Under the pieces are notes generated by a model, which was given only the letters and a program-made list of their open reading frames with translations, made no database searches and was not told where the DNA came from. Of a DNA stretch of 64,000 nucleotides, positions 51,481 to 60,913 are shown piece by piece; the stretch's first letter is position 1; each line of letters begins with the position of its first letter. The translations under genes and the position numbers were made by a program. The stretch is from contig CAZGFD010000004.1 in assembly GCA_964525045.1 (NCBI GenBank), positions 152,821 through 216,820 on the forward strand, given 5' to 3'. The stretch is from G020348185 sp964525045. GTDB lineage: Bacteria; Nitrospirota; Nitrospiria; Nitrospirales; UBA8639.

Positions 51481-54225
51481 ATGCAACATCGTTCCAGCAC
51501 TCCCCTCACCTGGATTCTCAATAAATGGAGGGGAAGTCTTCGACTTCGACACACGATTCTACTTTCCGGAATCGTTTTACTGCTCATGGGGATTATTTCC
51601 ACTATTATGCTTGCCGAATTACGGTCCACCCTTCGCGAAGCCGCGGAAGAAAAGGCTGTGGCCTTTACCCAGGCGTTTGCATTGGGAGGGTGGGCAGCCA
51701 TCCATGAAAATCTGTTTCGTATTCAAGAAGCCTTACTGGAATACTCGCAAGCTGAGGACATGCGAGGCATTGAAGTCATTGACCAGTCCAATATGATCAT
51801 CGCTGCTAAAATTCCTAGTCAAATCGGTCTGGTTCTCGATGATCCAAAATGGCTGGAGATGAAAAAAAAGAATCGTCAAGTGATCCAATATTCAACCAAT
51901 CCTCAAGGAGAAGAACACCTGATCATCGTGGCCCCGCTGGTGGGGAAAGGACAAATTGAAGCCTGGATCAGAGTCATATTTTCATTGGACCATCTAAGAA
52001 GGGAAGAGACGGAATTGGTTCAGCGGATGACGTTTCTTACTTTGATCCTTATGTTCGCGGGCATCCTTGGAGTTCAGTGGGCACAGAAACAGGTTTCAGG
52101 CATTCTTCAGAGGGTGATCACCAATCTTCGGGAGCCCCTGAATAAATTGGGAGGGCCCGGCGAGACACCCGAAATGGCCAAACCAAAAAATCTTCAAGAT
52201 GCTCCATCAAAAAATATTGCCCATGGAGATATCGAACATTTAGTCGAGACGGTTGGACAAACTGTGGGCCTGCTTAAAACGCAATCAGAAGCCTTACAGG
52301 AATCAACTCAGCTTCTTGAAAAGAAGGTCACGGACAGAACGGCCGATCTGATGGAGTCTAAACGTTCGTTGGAAAAAGAGATTGCTGATCGTCGTCTGGC
52401 CCAAACTCAATTAGAACAGCTCAGTCGTCAGAATCAATTAATACTGAATTCCGCCGGGGAAGGCATTTATGGGTTGGACCTCGATGGAATCATTACGTTT
52501 GTGAATCCGGCTGGCGCCAAGTTGTTGGGGTACGACGTTGATGAATTGCTCGGACAATCATTGAAAGACCTTGTCAACCAAACCAGACCCAAGGAACTCT
52601 CGAATCCAGAACATGATGGTGGCATGTATGCCCCATTTAAGGATGGCACGGTCCACCAGGCTGACACCGATGCAATGTGGAAAAAAGATGGTTCGGAATT
52701 TCCAGTTGAGTATACCAGCACCCCTATCATGGAAGGGCAGCAAGTCGCGGGTGTCGTGGTGACTTTCCGGGATATCACAGAACGGAAACAAGCCCAAGAA
52801 GCTATGAATCAAGCCAAATTAGCAGCCGAAACTGCTAACAGAGCCAAAAGCGACTTTCTGGCCAGCATGAGCCATGAACTGCGAACTCCCTTAAACGGTA
52901 TCCTGGGTTACGCCCAAATCCTCAAACGCGATACGGCTTTGGGAGAAAAACAAAAGGCGGGAGTCGAGGTCATTCAGCGTTCCGGGGAGCATCTTCTGAC
53001 TCTCATCAATGACATTTTGGATTTGGCTAAAATCGAAGCGCAAAAACTCGAAGTACAAACTACCGATTTCCAGCTTCCGGATTTTCTTCAGCAGATCGCC
53101 AAACTTATCCGCCTAAAGGCTGAGCAAGCCGGACTCGCCTTTTTCTACGAACCTCAGGATACATTACCCTTGGTCGTCCGCGGGGATGAAAAACGGCTCC
53201 GACAAATATTACTGAATCTTCTCAGTAATGCAGTGAAATTCACGGAACAGGGACATGTCACTCTTCGAGTCGAGAATGCCCCGGCATCGGAAGGGGTTGA
53301 ACAGATTCATTTTCTTGTGGAAGACACCGGCCGGGGAATTCCCGCTGAGAAGTTGGAGGAAATTTTCCTTCCCTTCCAGCAGGTTGGCGACCACACCCGC
53401 CAACAGGAAGGAACCGGATTAGGGCTGGCCATTACAAAAAAATTAACCCGATTAATGGGCGGCAGCCTGACGGTCAAGAGTACAGTGGGCAAAGGGAGTA
53501 CCTTTGGAATGACCTTGCCCCTCACCCCCGTAAAAGACTGGACCCCATCGACCCCGGATCAAGAACAAACCATCATTGGATTCACCGGGAGTCGGAAGCG
53601 AATTTTGGTCATTGATGATAAGTGGGAAAATCGGGCCGTGATCCTCAATTTGCTGGACCCATTAGGGTTTGAAGTGATTGAAGCCGATAATGGTCGCGAG
53701 GGGGTGACCCAAACCCAGGAGAAAAATCCCGATCTTGTTGTCATGGATATCGTCATGCCCGACATAGACGGTCTCGAAGCCACACGGCTCATTCGGGAAT
53801 CGCCGGCAGTGTGTGACACCCCCATCATCGCATCATCAGCCAGTGCTTTCGACTTTAATCGTCAGGATGCCATTAAGGCCGGATGCACGGATTTTTTGCC
53901 CAAGCCCATTCAGGCCGATACCTTGTTTGAAAAACTACGGGTGCATTTGGGTCTTGAATGGGTCTATGCCTCCCCGTCGGTTCATCCCGACCGGGCAGTC
54001 AAGGAAGAAATCCCGTTAATACCCCTTCCACAGGAAGAACTCACAGCTCTTTTAGCCTTGGCCAAGGGAGGGAAAATCGGGGCTATCCGCAAACATCTTA
54101 AGGAAATTGAGGAATTGGATGATCAATATCAACCCTTTTTAGAGGAGCTTCGAAAAATTACAAAACGCTTTGACATGGCTCAATTGACCAAATTCCTCTC
54201 GGCCCATGTTGAACAAAACCAATGA
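51481..54225 (+). CDS. Hybrid sensor histidine kinase with PAS and receiver domains
   Basis: 914 residues. Transmembrane helices at about 24-46 and 184-201 bracket a small periplasmic sensor. A coiled coil (about 260-315) and a PAS domain (about 317-435) follow. The kinase core has His465 in MSHELRTPLNG, an N box LLNLLSNAVKFTE, DTGRGI and GTGLGLAI. The receiver domain (about 705-830) has the phospho-acceptor Asp756 in DLVVMDIVMPD. The last ~70 residues are a helical tail without a His phosphotransfer motif. It follows the cytochrome/cupredoxin pair by 90 bases and may sense their redox or substrate state. No DNA-binding partner is adjacent. Confidence 0.92.
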   Translation: MQHRSSTPLTWILNKWRGSLRLRHTILLSGIVLLLMGIISTIMLAELRSTLREAAEEKAVAFTQAFALGGWAAIHENLFRIQEALLEYSQAEDMRGIEVIDQSNMIIAAKIPSQIGLVLDDPKWLEMKKKNRQVIQYSTNPQGEEHLIIVAPLVGKGQIEAWIRVIFSLDHLRREETELVQRMTFLTLILMFAGILGVQWAQKQVSGILQRVITNLREPLNKLGGPGETPEMAKPKNLQDAPSKNIAHGDIEHLVETVGQTVGLLKTQSEALQESTQLLEKKVTDRTADLMESKRSLEKEIADRRLAQTQLEQLSRQNQLILNSAGEGIYGLDLDGIITFVNPAGAKLLGYDVDELLGQSLKDLVNQTRPKELSNPEHDGGMYAPFKDGTVHQADTDAMWKKDGSEFPVEYTSTPIMEGQQVAGVVVTFRDITERKQAQEAMNQAKLAAETANRAKSDFLASMSHELRTPLNGILGYAQILKRDTALGEKQKAGVEVIQRSGEHLLTLINDILDLAKIEAQKLEVQTTDFQLPDFLQQIAKLIRLKAEQAGLAFFYEPQDTLPLVVRGDEKRLRQILLNLLSNAVKFTEQGHVTLRVENAPASEGVEQIHFLVEDTGRGIPAEKLEEIFLPFQQVGDHTRQQEGTGLGLAITKKLTRLMGGSLTVKSTVGKGSTFGMTLPLTPVKDWTPSTPDQEQTIIGFTGSRKRILVIDDKWENRAVILNLLDPLGFEVIEADNGREGVTQTQEKNPDLVVMDIVMPDIDGLEATRLIRESPAVCDTPIIASSASAFDFNRQDAIKAGCTDFLPKPIQADTLFEKLRVHLGLEWVYASPSVHPDRAVKEEIPLIPLPQEELTALLALAKGGKIGAIRKHLKEIEELDDQYQPFLEELRKITKRFDMAQLTKFLSAHVEQNQ

Positions 54226-54360
54226 ATATTACGAATCCAAGCTAGACGTTCCAAGCGATAGATTTCCCATCCCATGGGATGGTGTAACATCTGCCCGCCA
54301 AACAAGACTATGGTTTTAAACGGTGAACTGTTTCTATCGCACACACCCCGGCCCCTGTTT

Positions 54361-55398
54361 ATGTCTTTTTTGTCCAGCCTAGCCCGTCCATTAGGGAACC
54401 TCGCTCGAGGTCGACCCGTTCTGGCAATTTTTGAAGCGTGCCTCAGATGTAATTCAAACTGTGGGTATTGCAATTTGCCTTTAAACAAAGGGCATTACGA
54501 ATTAACCCGAGCGGAAATTCGACAGGTGTTTTCCCGCCTCTATCGGGATAATGGTATTCGGTATCTTTTTGTCCAGGGCGGGGAGCCCTTGTTACGGAAA
54601 GACCTGGTGGAGATTCTTCAGGACCTGGCCGAGATGGGGTACCGGCTCGGGCTCGTGACCAACGGAACCTTGCTGACTCCATCCATCATCAAACGATTAG
54701 CCCAGCTCCCAATCTCCATTTCCGTCAGCTTGGATTCTCTCAATCGGGAACGGTATCGCTCGATTCGTGGAGCGGATCAATTGCCACAAGTCCTTAAAGG
54801 CATGGCCTTGCTCGAAGCATTTCCCCATTCAAAATATGTAACCTGTATAGTGAGTGAACGGAACCGGAATGATGTATTGGAAGTTGTCCGGTACGCACGG
54901 GACCATGGGTTCATTCCGGTCGTGGGTGCGTATCATTGGGGAATTGAACGGTATGGTAAAGTCGACCCGACTCTCCAATATGACCGAGCGGCAGCCGTCA
55001 ATGTGTTTCGGCAAATTCTGACCTCAAAGTTGGTGCCTGAGGGCTATTTTCGCCGATACTTGTCAGATAATATTCAATGGTTGGAGGGAAAGTCCCTTGA
55101 TCCGTGTGACGCTGGACGGTACAGCGTATCCATAGATGCATCAGGAAATGTCGCCCCATGTTACGCACTCCCGCCATCGGGAAATTTGCTCGAATCCTCA
55201 TTAGAAGACATTCTCGGTACCATGGATCGGGCAGCCATTAGAAAATGTTCCGACAAGTCATCTTGCAACCTCCTTTGCAGCCGTATTGTCGGATCCACGT
55301 TACGGCACCCGGTCTCTGCCTTTATCACGCCCAAGACCTTACGAACGGGTCACGGTGTCCCGCCCCCCGTTCGACCGGAACGTCCAACATGTCATTAA
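54361..55398 (+). CDS. Radical SAM protein with SPASM-like cysteine tail
   Basis: 345 residues from ATG 54361 (frame open from 54274; no clear ribosome-binding site for either). The CxxxCxxC cluster motif is at residues 30-37 (CNSNCGYC), GGEPLLRKD follows, and the barrel has VTNGTLL and SVSLDS. Five further cysteines (DPC, APC, KC, SC, LLC at about 249, 267, 296, 302 and 306) make a SPASM/twitch-type auxiliary cluster likely. Such proteins modify peptides, sugars or lipids. A methyltransferase gene follows 50 bases downstream. The substrate is unknown. Confidence 0.85.
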   Translation: MSFLSSLARPLGNLARGRPVLAIFEACLRCNSNCGYCNLPLNKGHYELTRAEIRQVFSRLYRDNGIRYLFVQGGEPLLRKDLVEILQDLAEMGYRLGLVTNGTLLTPSIIKRLAQLPISISVSLDSLNRERYRSIRGADQLPQVLKGMALLEAFPHSKYVTCIVSERNRNDVLEVVRYARDHGFIPVVGAYHWGIERYGKVDPTLQYDRAAAVNVFRQILTSKLVPEGYFRRYLSDNIQWLEGKSLDPCDAGRYSVSIDASGNVAPCYALPPSGNLLESSLEDILGTMDRAAIRKCSDKSSCNLLCSRIVGSTLRHPVSAFITPKTLRTGHGVPPPVRPERPTCH

Positions 55399-55447
55399 TC
55401 AGTTTCTTGAGTAACGTCCGAACCACGTAGCGAGAACAACTCAGCCC

Positions 55448-56470
55448 ATGAGTGACACCTTTCTTTTGGAAAATCGAGTGCATGCACAAGAAGATGAAAC
55501 CTGGCAAAGTTCTCGTGAGGGAGTCCCAACGTGTCCGTTAACCGGAGATCAACACATTCAAGTACTGGAGGATATTCCCACTTCATTGCTCGTGGACTGC
55601 TATCAGCGAGATCTGGGCATCGACACGGCCCCGGAATTTCCGGGAGTTGAAAGACTTCAGTTATGTCGAAGTCTGAATTCACAAGTACTCTTCTTTCATC
55701 CCACTGTGACCGGATCATCAGATTTTTACGAACAGCTTCAGAACTGTGATTGGTATTACCCAACAGATAAATATGAATACCAACGCGCAGCGAATTGGAT
55801 AAAACCGGGGGACCGGGTATTGGACATCGGTTGCGGAGCCGCACACTTTGCTACCTATATTCCGGATGCTTGCTATCATGGCCTGGAGCCTCATGTTCCC
55901 CCCGGTTTTCACGCTAGGCATGCTGGACCCCACATTCTTTCCGAGAACATGACCCGGCATGCCATGACCAATTCACAAACCTATGATGTGGTCTGTGCGT
56001 TTCAGGTTCTCGAGCATATGGGTGATCCCCAGTCTTTTCTTATCGCAGCCCTCGCATGCCTGAAACCGGATGGCCTTTTGATTATTGCCGTCCCTAATGC
56101 AGAATCCTATATCACCCGCATTCCCAATTTTGTCTTAAACGCCCCCCCTCATCATATGACCTGGTGGAATCCGAATGCCCTTTGCCATCTGGCAGACTAT
56201 TTCAAACTGTCAATCCTGGATTTGGCATATGCCCCGGTGGAAGCATGGGAAACCCGATTGTATTGGATGCACCGAATTTCATCGATGTTCTCACTTCATG
56301 CCAACTCCTACTTCACAGCATCACCAAGTCGACGGCTTTTCAATATGGCCGCGTATCTGGTCGCCGGATCCATTCCGAACTCTTGCAAACCGTCCATTCA
56401 AGCCCAAGGAGCTTCCGTGATATTGATCGCGAAGAAGACCAAAGATCATACCCCCTCAGCCATACATTAA
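55448..56470 (+). CDS. Class I SAM-dependent methyltransferase
   Basis: 340 residues. The N-terminal ~100 residues contain one unusual Cys (TCPLTG) and TDKYEYQRA. The Rossmann domain starts at about 118 with VLDIGCGAAHFA (motif I); QVLEHMGDPQSFL and KPDGLLIIAVPN are motifs IV-VI. The second half resembles lipid or quinone-type methyltransferases (UbiG/Methyltransf_23). It lies between the radical SAM and DUF547 genes, all in one direction. Substrate unknown. Confidence 0.82.
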   Translation: MSDTFLLENRVHAQEDETWQSSREGVPTCPLTGDQHIQVLEDIPTSLLVDCYQRDLGIDTAPEFPGVERLQLCRSLNSQVLFFHPTVTGSSDFYEQLQNCDWYYPTDKYEYQRAANWIKPGDRVLDIGCGAAHFATYIPDACYHGLEPHVPPGFHARHAGPHILSENMTRHAMTNSQTYDVVCAFQVLEHMGDPQSFLIAALACLKPDGLLIIAVPNAESYITRIPNFVLNAPPHHMTWWNPNALCHLADYFKLSILDLAYAPVEAWETRLYWMHRISSMFSLHANSYFTASPSRRLFNMAAYLVAGSIPNSCKPSIQAQGASVILIAKKTKDHTPSAIH

Positions 56471-56480
56471 TGCTATGAAC

Positions 56481-56508
56481 CTAAAACCCGAAACCCGAAT
56501 CCTGAAAC
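56481..56508. repeat. Heptad repeat, four units, overlapping a possible gene start
   Basis: CTAAAAC, CCGAAAC, CCGAATC and CTGAAAC in tandem. They fall within the first codons of the longest DUF547 frame (ATG 56475), which argues for the later start at 56538. Confidence 0.7.
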
Positions 56509-56537
56509 CTATTTTTTTATTACACCGGCCCATTGCA

Positions 56538-57332
56538 ATGATATTGCTTTGGCTATTGCCAACAGCCGGCTGCAATACTCTGCCAAACAGTTACCACCCC
56601 AGCAATCCCATTGTGGCGAGCCAATTTTCGCACGAACTATTCAACCAGACACTGCGAGAGCATGTTCATCATGGCGTCGTCAATTATTCCGGATATGCAT
56701 CCGATCCGCGATTGACTCAATATCTTCACCTCCTCAATCGCTTAGATCCGACAACGCTACCCACCCGGAATGACCGTTTGGCATTTTGGATCAATGCGTA
56801 TAACGCCTTTGCCATCCAAGGCATATTGGATGGGTACTCACCTACAACCTGGGCAGGCAAATATACGTATTTTGTGAGTCGGGACTATATGGTTGGTGGG
56901 GCTAAAGTCAATTTGTACGCCGTGGAACGCGCCATTCTCATTCCCGAGTTCCGCGAGCCCCGTATCCATTTTGCCATTGTCTGCGCGTCCCGCTCCTGTC
57001 CAAAACTTCGTTCGTGGGCGTTTTCCCCCGATACACTTGATCAACAATTGGATGATAGTGCCAGACTTTTTATTAACGATCCCAATCGAAATGTGTTCGA
57101 CCGTCAGCAGAAAATCGCCTACCTTTCGAAAATATTCGATTGGTTTACCGATGATTTCGTTTCGCATTCAGGGTCCTTAACGAAATATGTCGCCCAATAT
57201 GTGGAAGATCCCGAACTAGCCGAGGAACTGGTCAAGGGAACCTATCGGGTTGAGTTTCTCGAATACGACTGGACCTTAAATGGCATTCCTCCGACGACCA
57301 CGGCCAACTCTATGGTTCAGGTTCCAGGTTGA
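56538..57332 (+). CDS. DUF547 family lipoprotein
   Basis: 264 residues from ATG 56538. Its first residues (ILLWLLPTAGC) are a lipoprotein signal, which fits this start better than ATG 56475, inside the heptad repeat. The DUF547 core follows: RLAFWINAYNAFAIQGIL, AVERAILIPEFREPRIHFAIVCASRSCP and LSKIFDWFTDDF, with a thiol-protease-like Cys (CASRSCP). Function is unknown; in other bacteria DUF547 genes lie near TVP38 and glycosyltransferase (TIGR04283) genes, and that pairing recurs here. Confidence 0.85.
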   Translation: MILLWLLPTAGCNTLPNSYHPSNPIVASQFSHELFNQTLREHVHHGVVNYSGYASDPRLTQYLHLLNRLDPTTLPTRNDRLAFWINAYNAFAIQGILDGYSPTTWAGKYTYFVSRDYMVGGAKVNLYAVERAILIPEFREPRIHFAIVCASRSCPKLRSWAFSPDTLDQQLDDSARLFINDPNRNVFDRQQKIAYLSKIFDWFTDDFVSHSGSLTKYVAQYVEDPELAEELVKGTYRVEFLEYDWTLNGIPPTTTANSMVQVPG

Positions 57333-57394
57333 ATGAAAAGATTGCGATTATCTTCCATTGAAAAAATTCACTTCTTAATTGTCATCTCTAATTC

Positions 57395-57422
57395 TTGACA
57401 CTGAATTGCTTTTTTCTATAGG
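57395..57422 (+). promoter_or_regulatory. Promoter just in front of the ferritin-like gene
   Basis: TTGACA (57395-57400), 16 bases, TATAGG (57417-57422). Transcription would start near 57429, so the ATG at 57432 would have almost no leader. Confidence 0.55.
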
Positions 57423-57431
57423 AACCCACCC

Positions 57432-58118
57432 ATGCTGGTAAAACCAAATGAACGAATTCCCATGGCGAGACTATTACAATTCATTGAACGTGGAGAGCGC
57501 CTGGCTCACGATTGTGCTCAGGCTCAGGCAGCATTGGCCCCGGAGTCGGGCATGCAAAGATTTCTCCTGGGACAGGCTCGCCAGGAAGGCCTTCATGCCG
57601 TTTCGTTTAAATGGGCGATTGGATGGCTGGCACCGAGACATGTAGGGGAAGCTCCCTTTATGAAACCATTCAATCAGTACGCCCAGCGCCTACAGGCTGC
57701 CCTTCAACGCAAAGATTTTGCGGAATCCCTCCTGGCAGAGCAGATTGTACTTGAAGGACTCGGCCAGGCATTATTAAAGAAAATCGAAGCGGGGTTGACC
57801 AAACGGAAGGCGCCCTTTCAACAATTGCGTCGAATCCTTCTTCATCAAGAGGACGCGCACCATTCGTTTGGAGTTCGACATTTGCCGCAGGCAATGGATC
57901 GCCAGGAAATTTCCGAGAAACACATACGCCATCAAGCTCAAGAATACCTCGTTTTGGCAGAGTCCATGATTTCCTCGGTGGCTGATTTGTTTGGGGCGAT
58001 TGACGAGGACCCGAAGGAGTATCTCGCAGAATTTCACCGACACATTCCCAGCTGGCTGGGCTCCAATTCACAATCGGACCTTCGCAAGCCCTTGTACGAC
58101 CAACAAACGGAGAACTGA
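57432..58118 (+). CDS. Ferritin-like (diiron) four-helix protein
   Basis: 228 residues, all-helical by sequence, with the ligand pattern of non-heme diiron proteins: Glu19 or Glu22, Glu52-x2-His55 (RQEGLH), Glu103/Glu108 (EQIVLE) and Glu140-x2-His143 (HQEDAHH). It is no classical ferritin (no LEGLPN). An oxygenase, oxidase or aldehyde-producing role is conceivable. ATG 57432 would be near-leaderless; ATG 57462 is the alternative. Confidence 0.72.
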   Translation: MLVKPNERIPMARLLQFIERGERLAHDCAQAQAALAPESGMQRFLLGQARQEGLHAVSFKWAIGWLAPRHVGEAPFMKPFNQYAQRLQAALQRKDFAESLLAEQIVLEGLGQALLKKIEAGLTKRKAPFQQLRRILLHQEDAHHSFGVRHLPQAMDRQEISEKHIRHQAQEYLVLAESMISSVADLFGAIDEDPKEYLAEFHRHIPSWLGSNSQSDLRKPLYDQQTEN

Positions 58119-58249
58119 CATTAAGGAGGAGTCTCCCGGATGGAACGCGTCTTTCATTTGTTCGAAGGATCCCGTTGAAGTTTTAACCTTTGACCTCCGG
58201 AGATTCTGATGTTCTGGCTTGTATTGCCGATTTTTTTAGATATCCCTTC

Positions 58250-58945
58250 ATGATTTGGGTCATTATTCCAACCTTCAACGAGGAGCGAGCCCTTCCTGAA
58301 ACGCTCAAGTCCCTGTTTCTCCAATCTGGAAATTTTCGTGTCATCGTCGTCGACGGGGAAAGTACCGATCATACCCGAACCCTGCTTCGCCAGGAATCCA
58401 AGGTCCTTATGCTGAGGACAACAAAAGGGCGGGCTATACAAATGAATGCAGGAGCGGCTTACGCTAGAAAATATTGTTCATCCCCAGACGATTGGCTTTT
58501 GTTTCTTCATGCTGACACGATTTTACCCCAAGGGGCCCTGCAGCAATTACATCACCTGGAGACAGAGAAAACCTGTCAAGCCGGTGGGTTTATGCATCAG
58601 TTCTCCGGGAACGACTGGCGGCTCAGACTCATATCATGGCTCGACAACTTCCGATGTGATCGATCAAGAATAATCTATGGGGATCAGGCCTTATTTGTCA
58701 GACAAGGCCTTTTTGAGGCAGTTGGCGGGTTTCCCTCTCAACCGATTTTGGAAGATGTCGCATTCTGTGAACAACTTATCCAACATACCACCCCCAAGCT
58801 GCTCCCGTCTCCGGTCATTACCGATTCTCGAAAATTCGTCCAAATGGGCATCTGGCGAAGCCTGGCTCGCGTCCTGCTCATCATCCTTCACGTCGAGTAC
58901 GGGCTCCCCACTCTGACCCCCGCCTTCTTCAAAGATATTCGGTAA
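58250..58945 (+). CDS. Family 2 glycosyltransferase, TIGR04283-like
   Basis: 231 residues from ATG 58250. It opens VIIPTFNEERALPETL, has VVDGESTDHT, KGRAIQMNAGA, LFLHADT and GDQALFVRQGLFEAVGGFP, which is the signature of the TIGR04283 group named after arsenosugar clusters. The canonical arsM/arsS genes are not seen here, so the sugar acceptor remains unknown. The gene is the last in the plus-strand run and is convergent with the GT39 genes. Confidence 0.87.
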   Translation: MIWVIIPTFNEERALPETLKSLFLQSGNFRVIVVDGESTDHTRTLLRQESKVLMLRTTKGRAIQMNAGAAYARKYCSSPDDWLLFLHADTILPQGALQQLHHLETEKTCQAGGFMHQFSGNDWRLRLISWLDNFRCDRSRIIYGDQALFVRQGLFEAVGGFPSQPILEDVAFCEQLIQHTTPKLLPSPVITDSRKFVQMGIWRSLARVLLIILHVEYGLPTLTPAFFKDIR

Positions 58946-59091
58946 AATCACTAAGATTTCGACATTCACATACACCATAAAGGTAGACCTTGTCGGCGCT
59001 ACCTTGCAGCAACCGAAATGACCTTTCGCTCCCCTCCTCATCTCCTCTCGAAAAGACAGGACTTCTATCCGTGAGAAGCGAACTCATGGGC

Positions 59092-59111
59092 GGATCAGGG
59101 GGGCCTGATCC
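59092..59111. other. Perfect 8-bp hairpin between convergent genes
   Basis: GGATCAGG and CCTGATCC pair around GGGG. No T run follows on either strand, so it is not a textbook terminator. Confidence 0.45.
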
Positions 59112-59131
59112 AAGCCAATCTTTGATTAGCC

Positions 59132-60799
59132 TTAAGGCCTGTGTGGGATCGGCTCAATGGAAAGAAGCATGAATTTCCTTCCACGGGGCTGGGGAAATTC
59201 CTCAAGAACTTTGACGACGAGGCCGTGGCTTTTTGTCAAATTTTGACCATCCTCCTTATCCGTCACTAGAAGAAAATTCCCTTCTTGGGCTTGTGCGAGT
59301 AATTGTTCGTAGGTGTGAAGTCTGGGTATTGGGGGTTCTCCATTGATGTAGTAGATCATGTCTTCCTGGGTGAGCCCATAATGATAAACGGGAATGGCGG
59401 TATTTGCGGCAATTTCCCGGATTTGTAAGTTGACCATCCTCGGTGATCCTGCTGCGTCCATACTCGGGAGAAAAATATGAACGATTCCGAAAGCAAAACA
59501 CAAACCCATTCCAACCAACCCTCGACGCATCAACTGATATTGCCCTTTCAGAGCGGTCCAAATGAGAAACCCACCAAGTATCACAAATCCGATGATGAAC
59601 CACGTAGGAATGAAATCCGAAGGGATATTCCATTTTTTCTGAAGCAAGGGAGTTCCGAATTGTGATCCGATCAATACGGTCAGGGTTAAGAGTCCGAAAG
59701 CCGCACCATTGACTATTCGATGCCACGGGGGAATTGAAATACGGGAAGTGAGGGCAACCAGGTAGTACCCGATGATTAAAGCGAAGGCTGGAACCAAAGG
59801 CATAAGGTAGGGCTCTCGCTTGTATCTTGAAAAACACAGGATAAGAAAATAGCCTAAAAACCAGAGCAAAATTAAAAGTACGCCTGGATTACTTTTCAAT
59901 GGCCGCAAGCTAAAAAGGAATATGAAACTCGCGGGAATCAATACACTCCACGGGAGAAAATCGAACCAAATTAAATACAGGTAGGAGGGAACCTTGAAGG
60001 ACCCTGCTGAACCGGCAACGCTGGACCAATTGGAGATCTGATAAAGCACGCTGCCCCAGCTAAATTGATATTGGGCAGAATGTCCCAAGGTGGAAACGGA
60101 AACCTTCATCACCATGAAGAACAATATCAGCCCGACCCAGAACCCCCATTGTTTCAGTGGGCGAAAATTCCTTATTAACATGGAGTAGGTCACAATCAGC
60201 AAGAACGGAAGAACAAATCCGTGAAGGCTCTTCACCATCGTTGCCAGCGTCATACCCAAAAAAGTGATTAACGGCCAAGCTGGCGAGGCTTCTTTACGGT
60301 TGGCGAACACCCACCCGACCAGCGCGACGGTCATAAAGAAGGTTAACGTTGAGTCAATAAGCACGCGGCGGCCGTACCATAAAAACACGTGATTGGTAGC
60401 AAAAATAAAGGCCGCCCAAAACCCCACATTCCAGGAAAAGAGGGTTCGTCCTAATACAAAGGTAAGAACCATGGTTCCCAGGGAGAACAGGGAACCGGTT
60501 AAGCGAAGGGCCGCCTCATTATCACCAAACAGCTGAGTCCATCCGCCAATCATCCAAAAAAACATCGGGGGTTTACTGAAGTAATGCTGGCCTTGAAACG
60601 TCAAGCGCAAATACTCTCCGCTGTGGACCATCTCTCTTGCCACTTGGGCATAAAGGCCCTCGGTCCCTTCAAAGAGGGAGATCTGCAGGTTGTAGGTAAA
60701 AGAAAAAAGGCCCACAAATATGAGCAGACACACATCGACCCATTTGGGATTGTCGATTTTATTCCACACGATCACAGGTGCTTTCTCAGATAACGGCAT
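59132..60799 (-). CDS. GT39/ArnT-like glycosyltransferase (paralogue 1)
   Basis: 555 residues from ATG 60799, with a membrane region of about 10-12 helices. FEGTEGLYAQVAREM carries the early acidic residue of GT39/ArnT-type enzymes and YFSKPPMFFW the conserved loop. They transfer sugars from polyprenyl phosphate on the outer face of the membrane. The protein is nearly the same length as the upstream gene and much of the first third is identical, so the pair arose by tandem duplication. Confidence 0.88.
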   Translation of the reverse strand: MPLSEKAPVIVWNKIDNPKWVDVCLLIFVGLFSFTYNLQISLFEGTEGLYAQVAREMVHSGEYLRLTFQGQHYFSKPPMFFWMIGGWTQLFGDNEAALRLTGSLFSLGTMVLTFVLGRTLFSWNVGFWAAFIFATNHVFLWYGRRVLIDSTLTFFMTVALVGWVFANRKEASPAWPLITFLGMTLATMVKSLHGFVLPFLLIVTYSMLIRNFRPLKQWGFWVGLILFFMVMKVSVSTLGHSAQYQFSWGSVLYQISNWSSVAGSAGSFKVPSYLYLIWFDFLPWSVLIPASFIFLFSLRPLKSNPGVLLILLWFLGYFLILCFSRYKREPYLMPLVPAFALIIGYYLVALTSRISIPPWHRIVNGAAFGLLTLTVLIGSQFGTPLLQKKWNIPSDFIPTWFIIGFVILGGFLIWTALKGQYQLMRRGLVGMGLCFAFGIVHIFLPSMDAAGSPRMVNLQIREIAANTAIPVYHYGLTQEDMIYYINGEPPIPRLHTYEQLLAQAQEGNFLLVTDKEDGQNLTKSHGLVVKVLEEFPQPRGRKFMLLSIEPIPHRP

Positions 60800-60913
60800 G
60801 GCTGGTGTCCCTATTATGGTCGTAACCTGGGTAAGAAGCCCCCCTGAGAGAATACGCGACAAACGAGATGTTTTGCCTAACGGAATTGACGAATCAGGTA
60901 TGGGCCCCGGCCC

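Noticed and set aside
54361..58945. Arsenosugar biosynthesis cluster
   Set aside because: ArsM- and ArsS-specific motifs were not seen; only the glycosyltransferase and DUF547 genes match that context.
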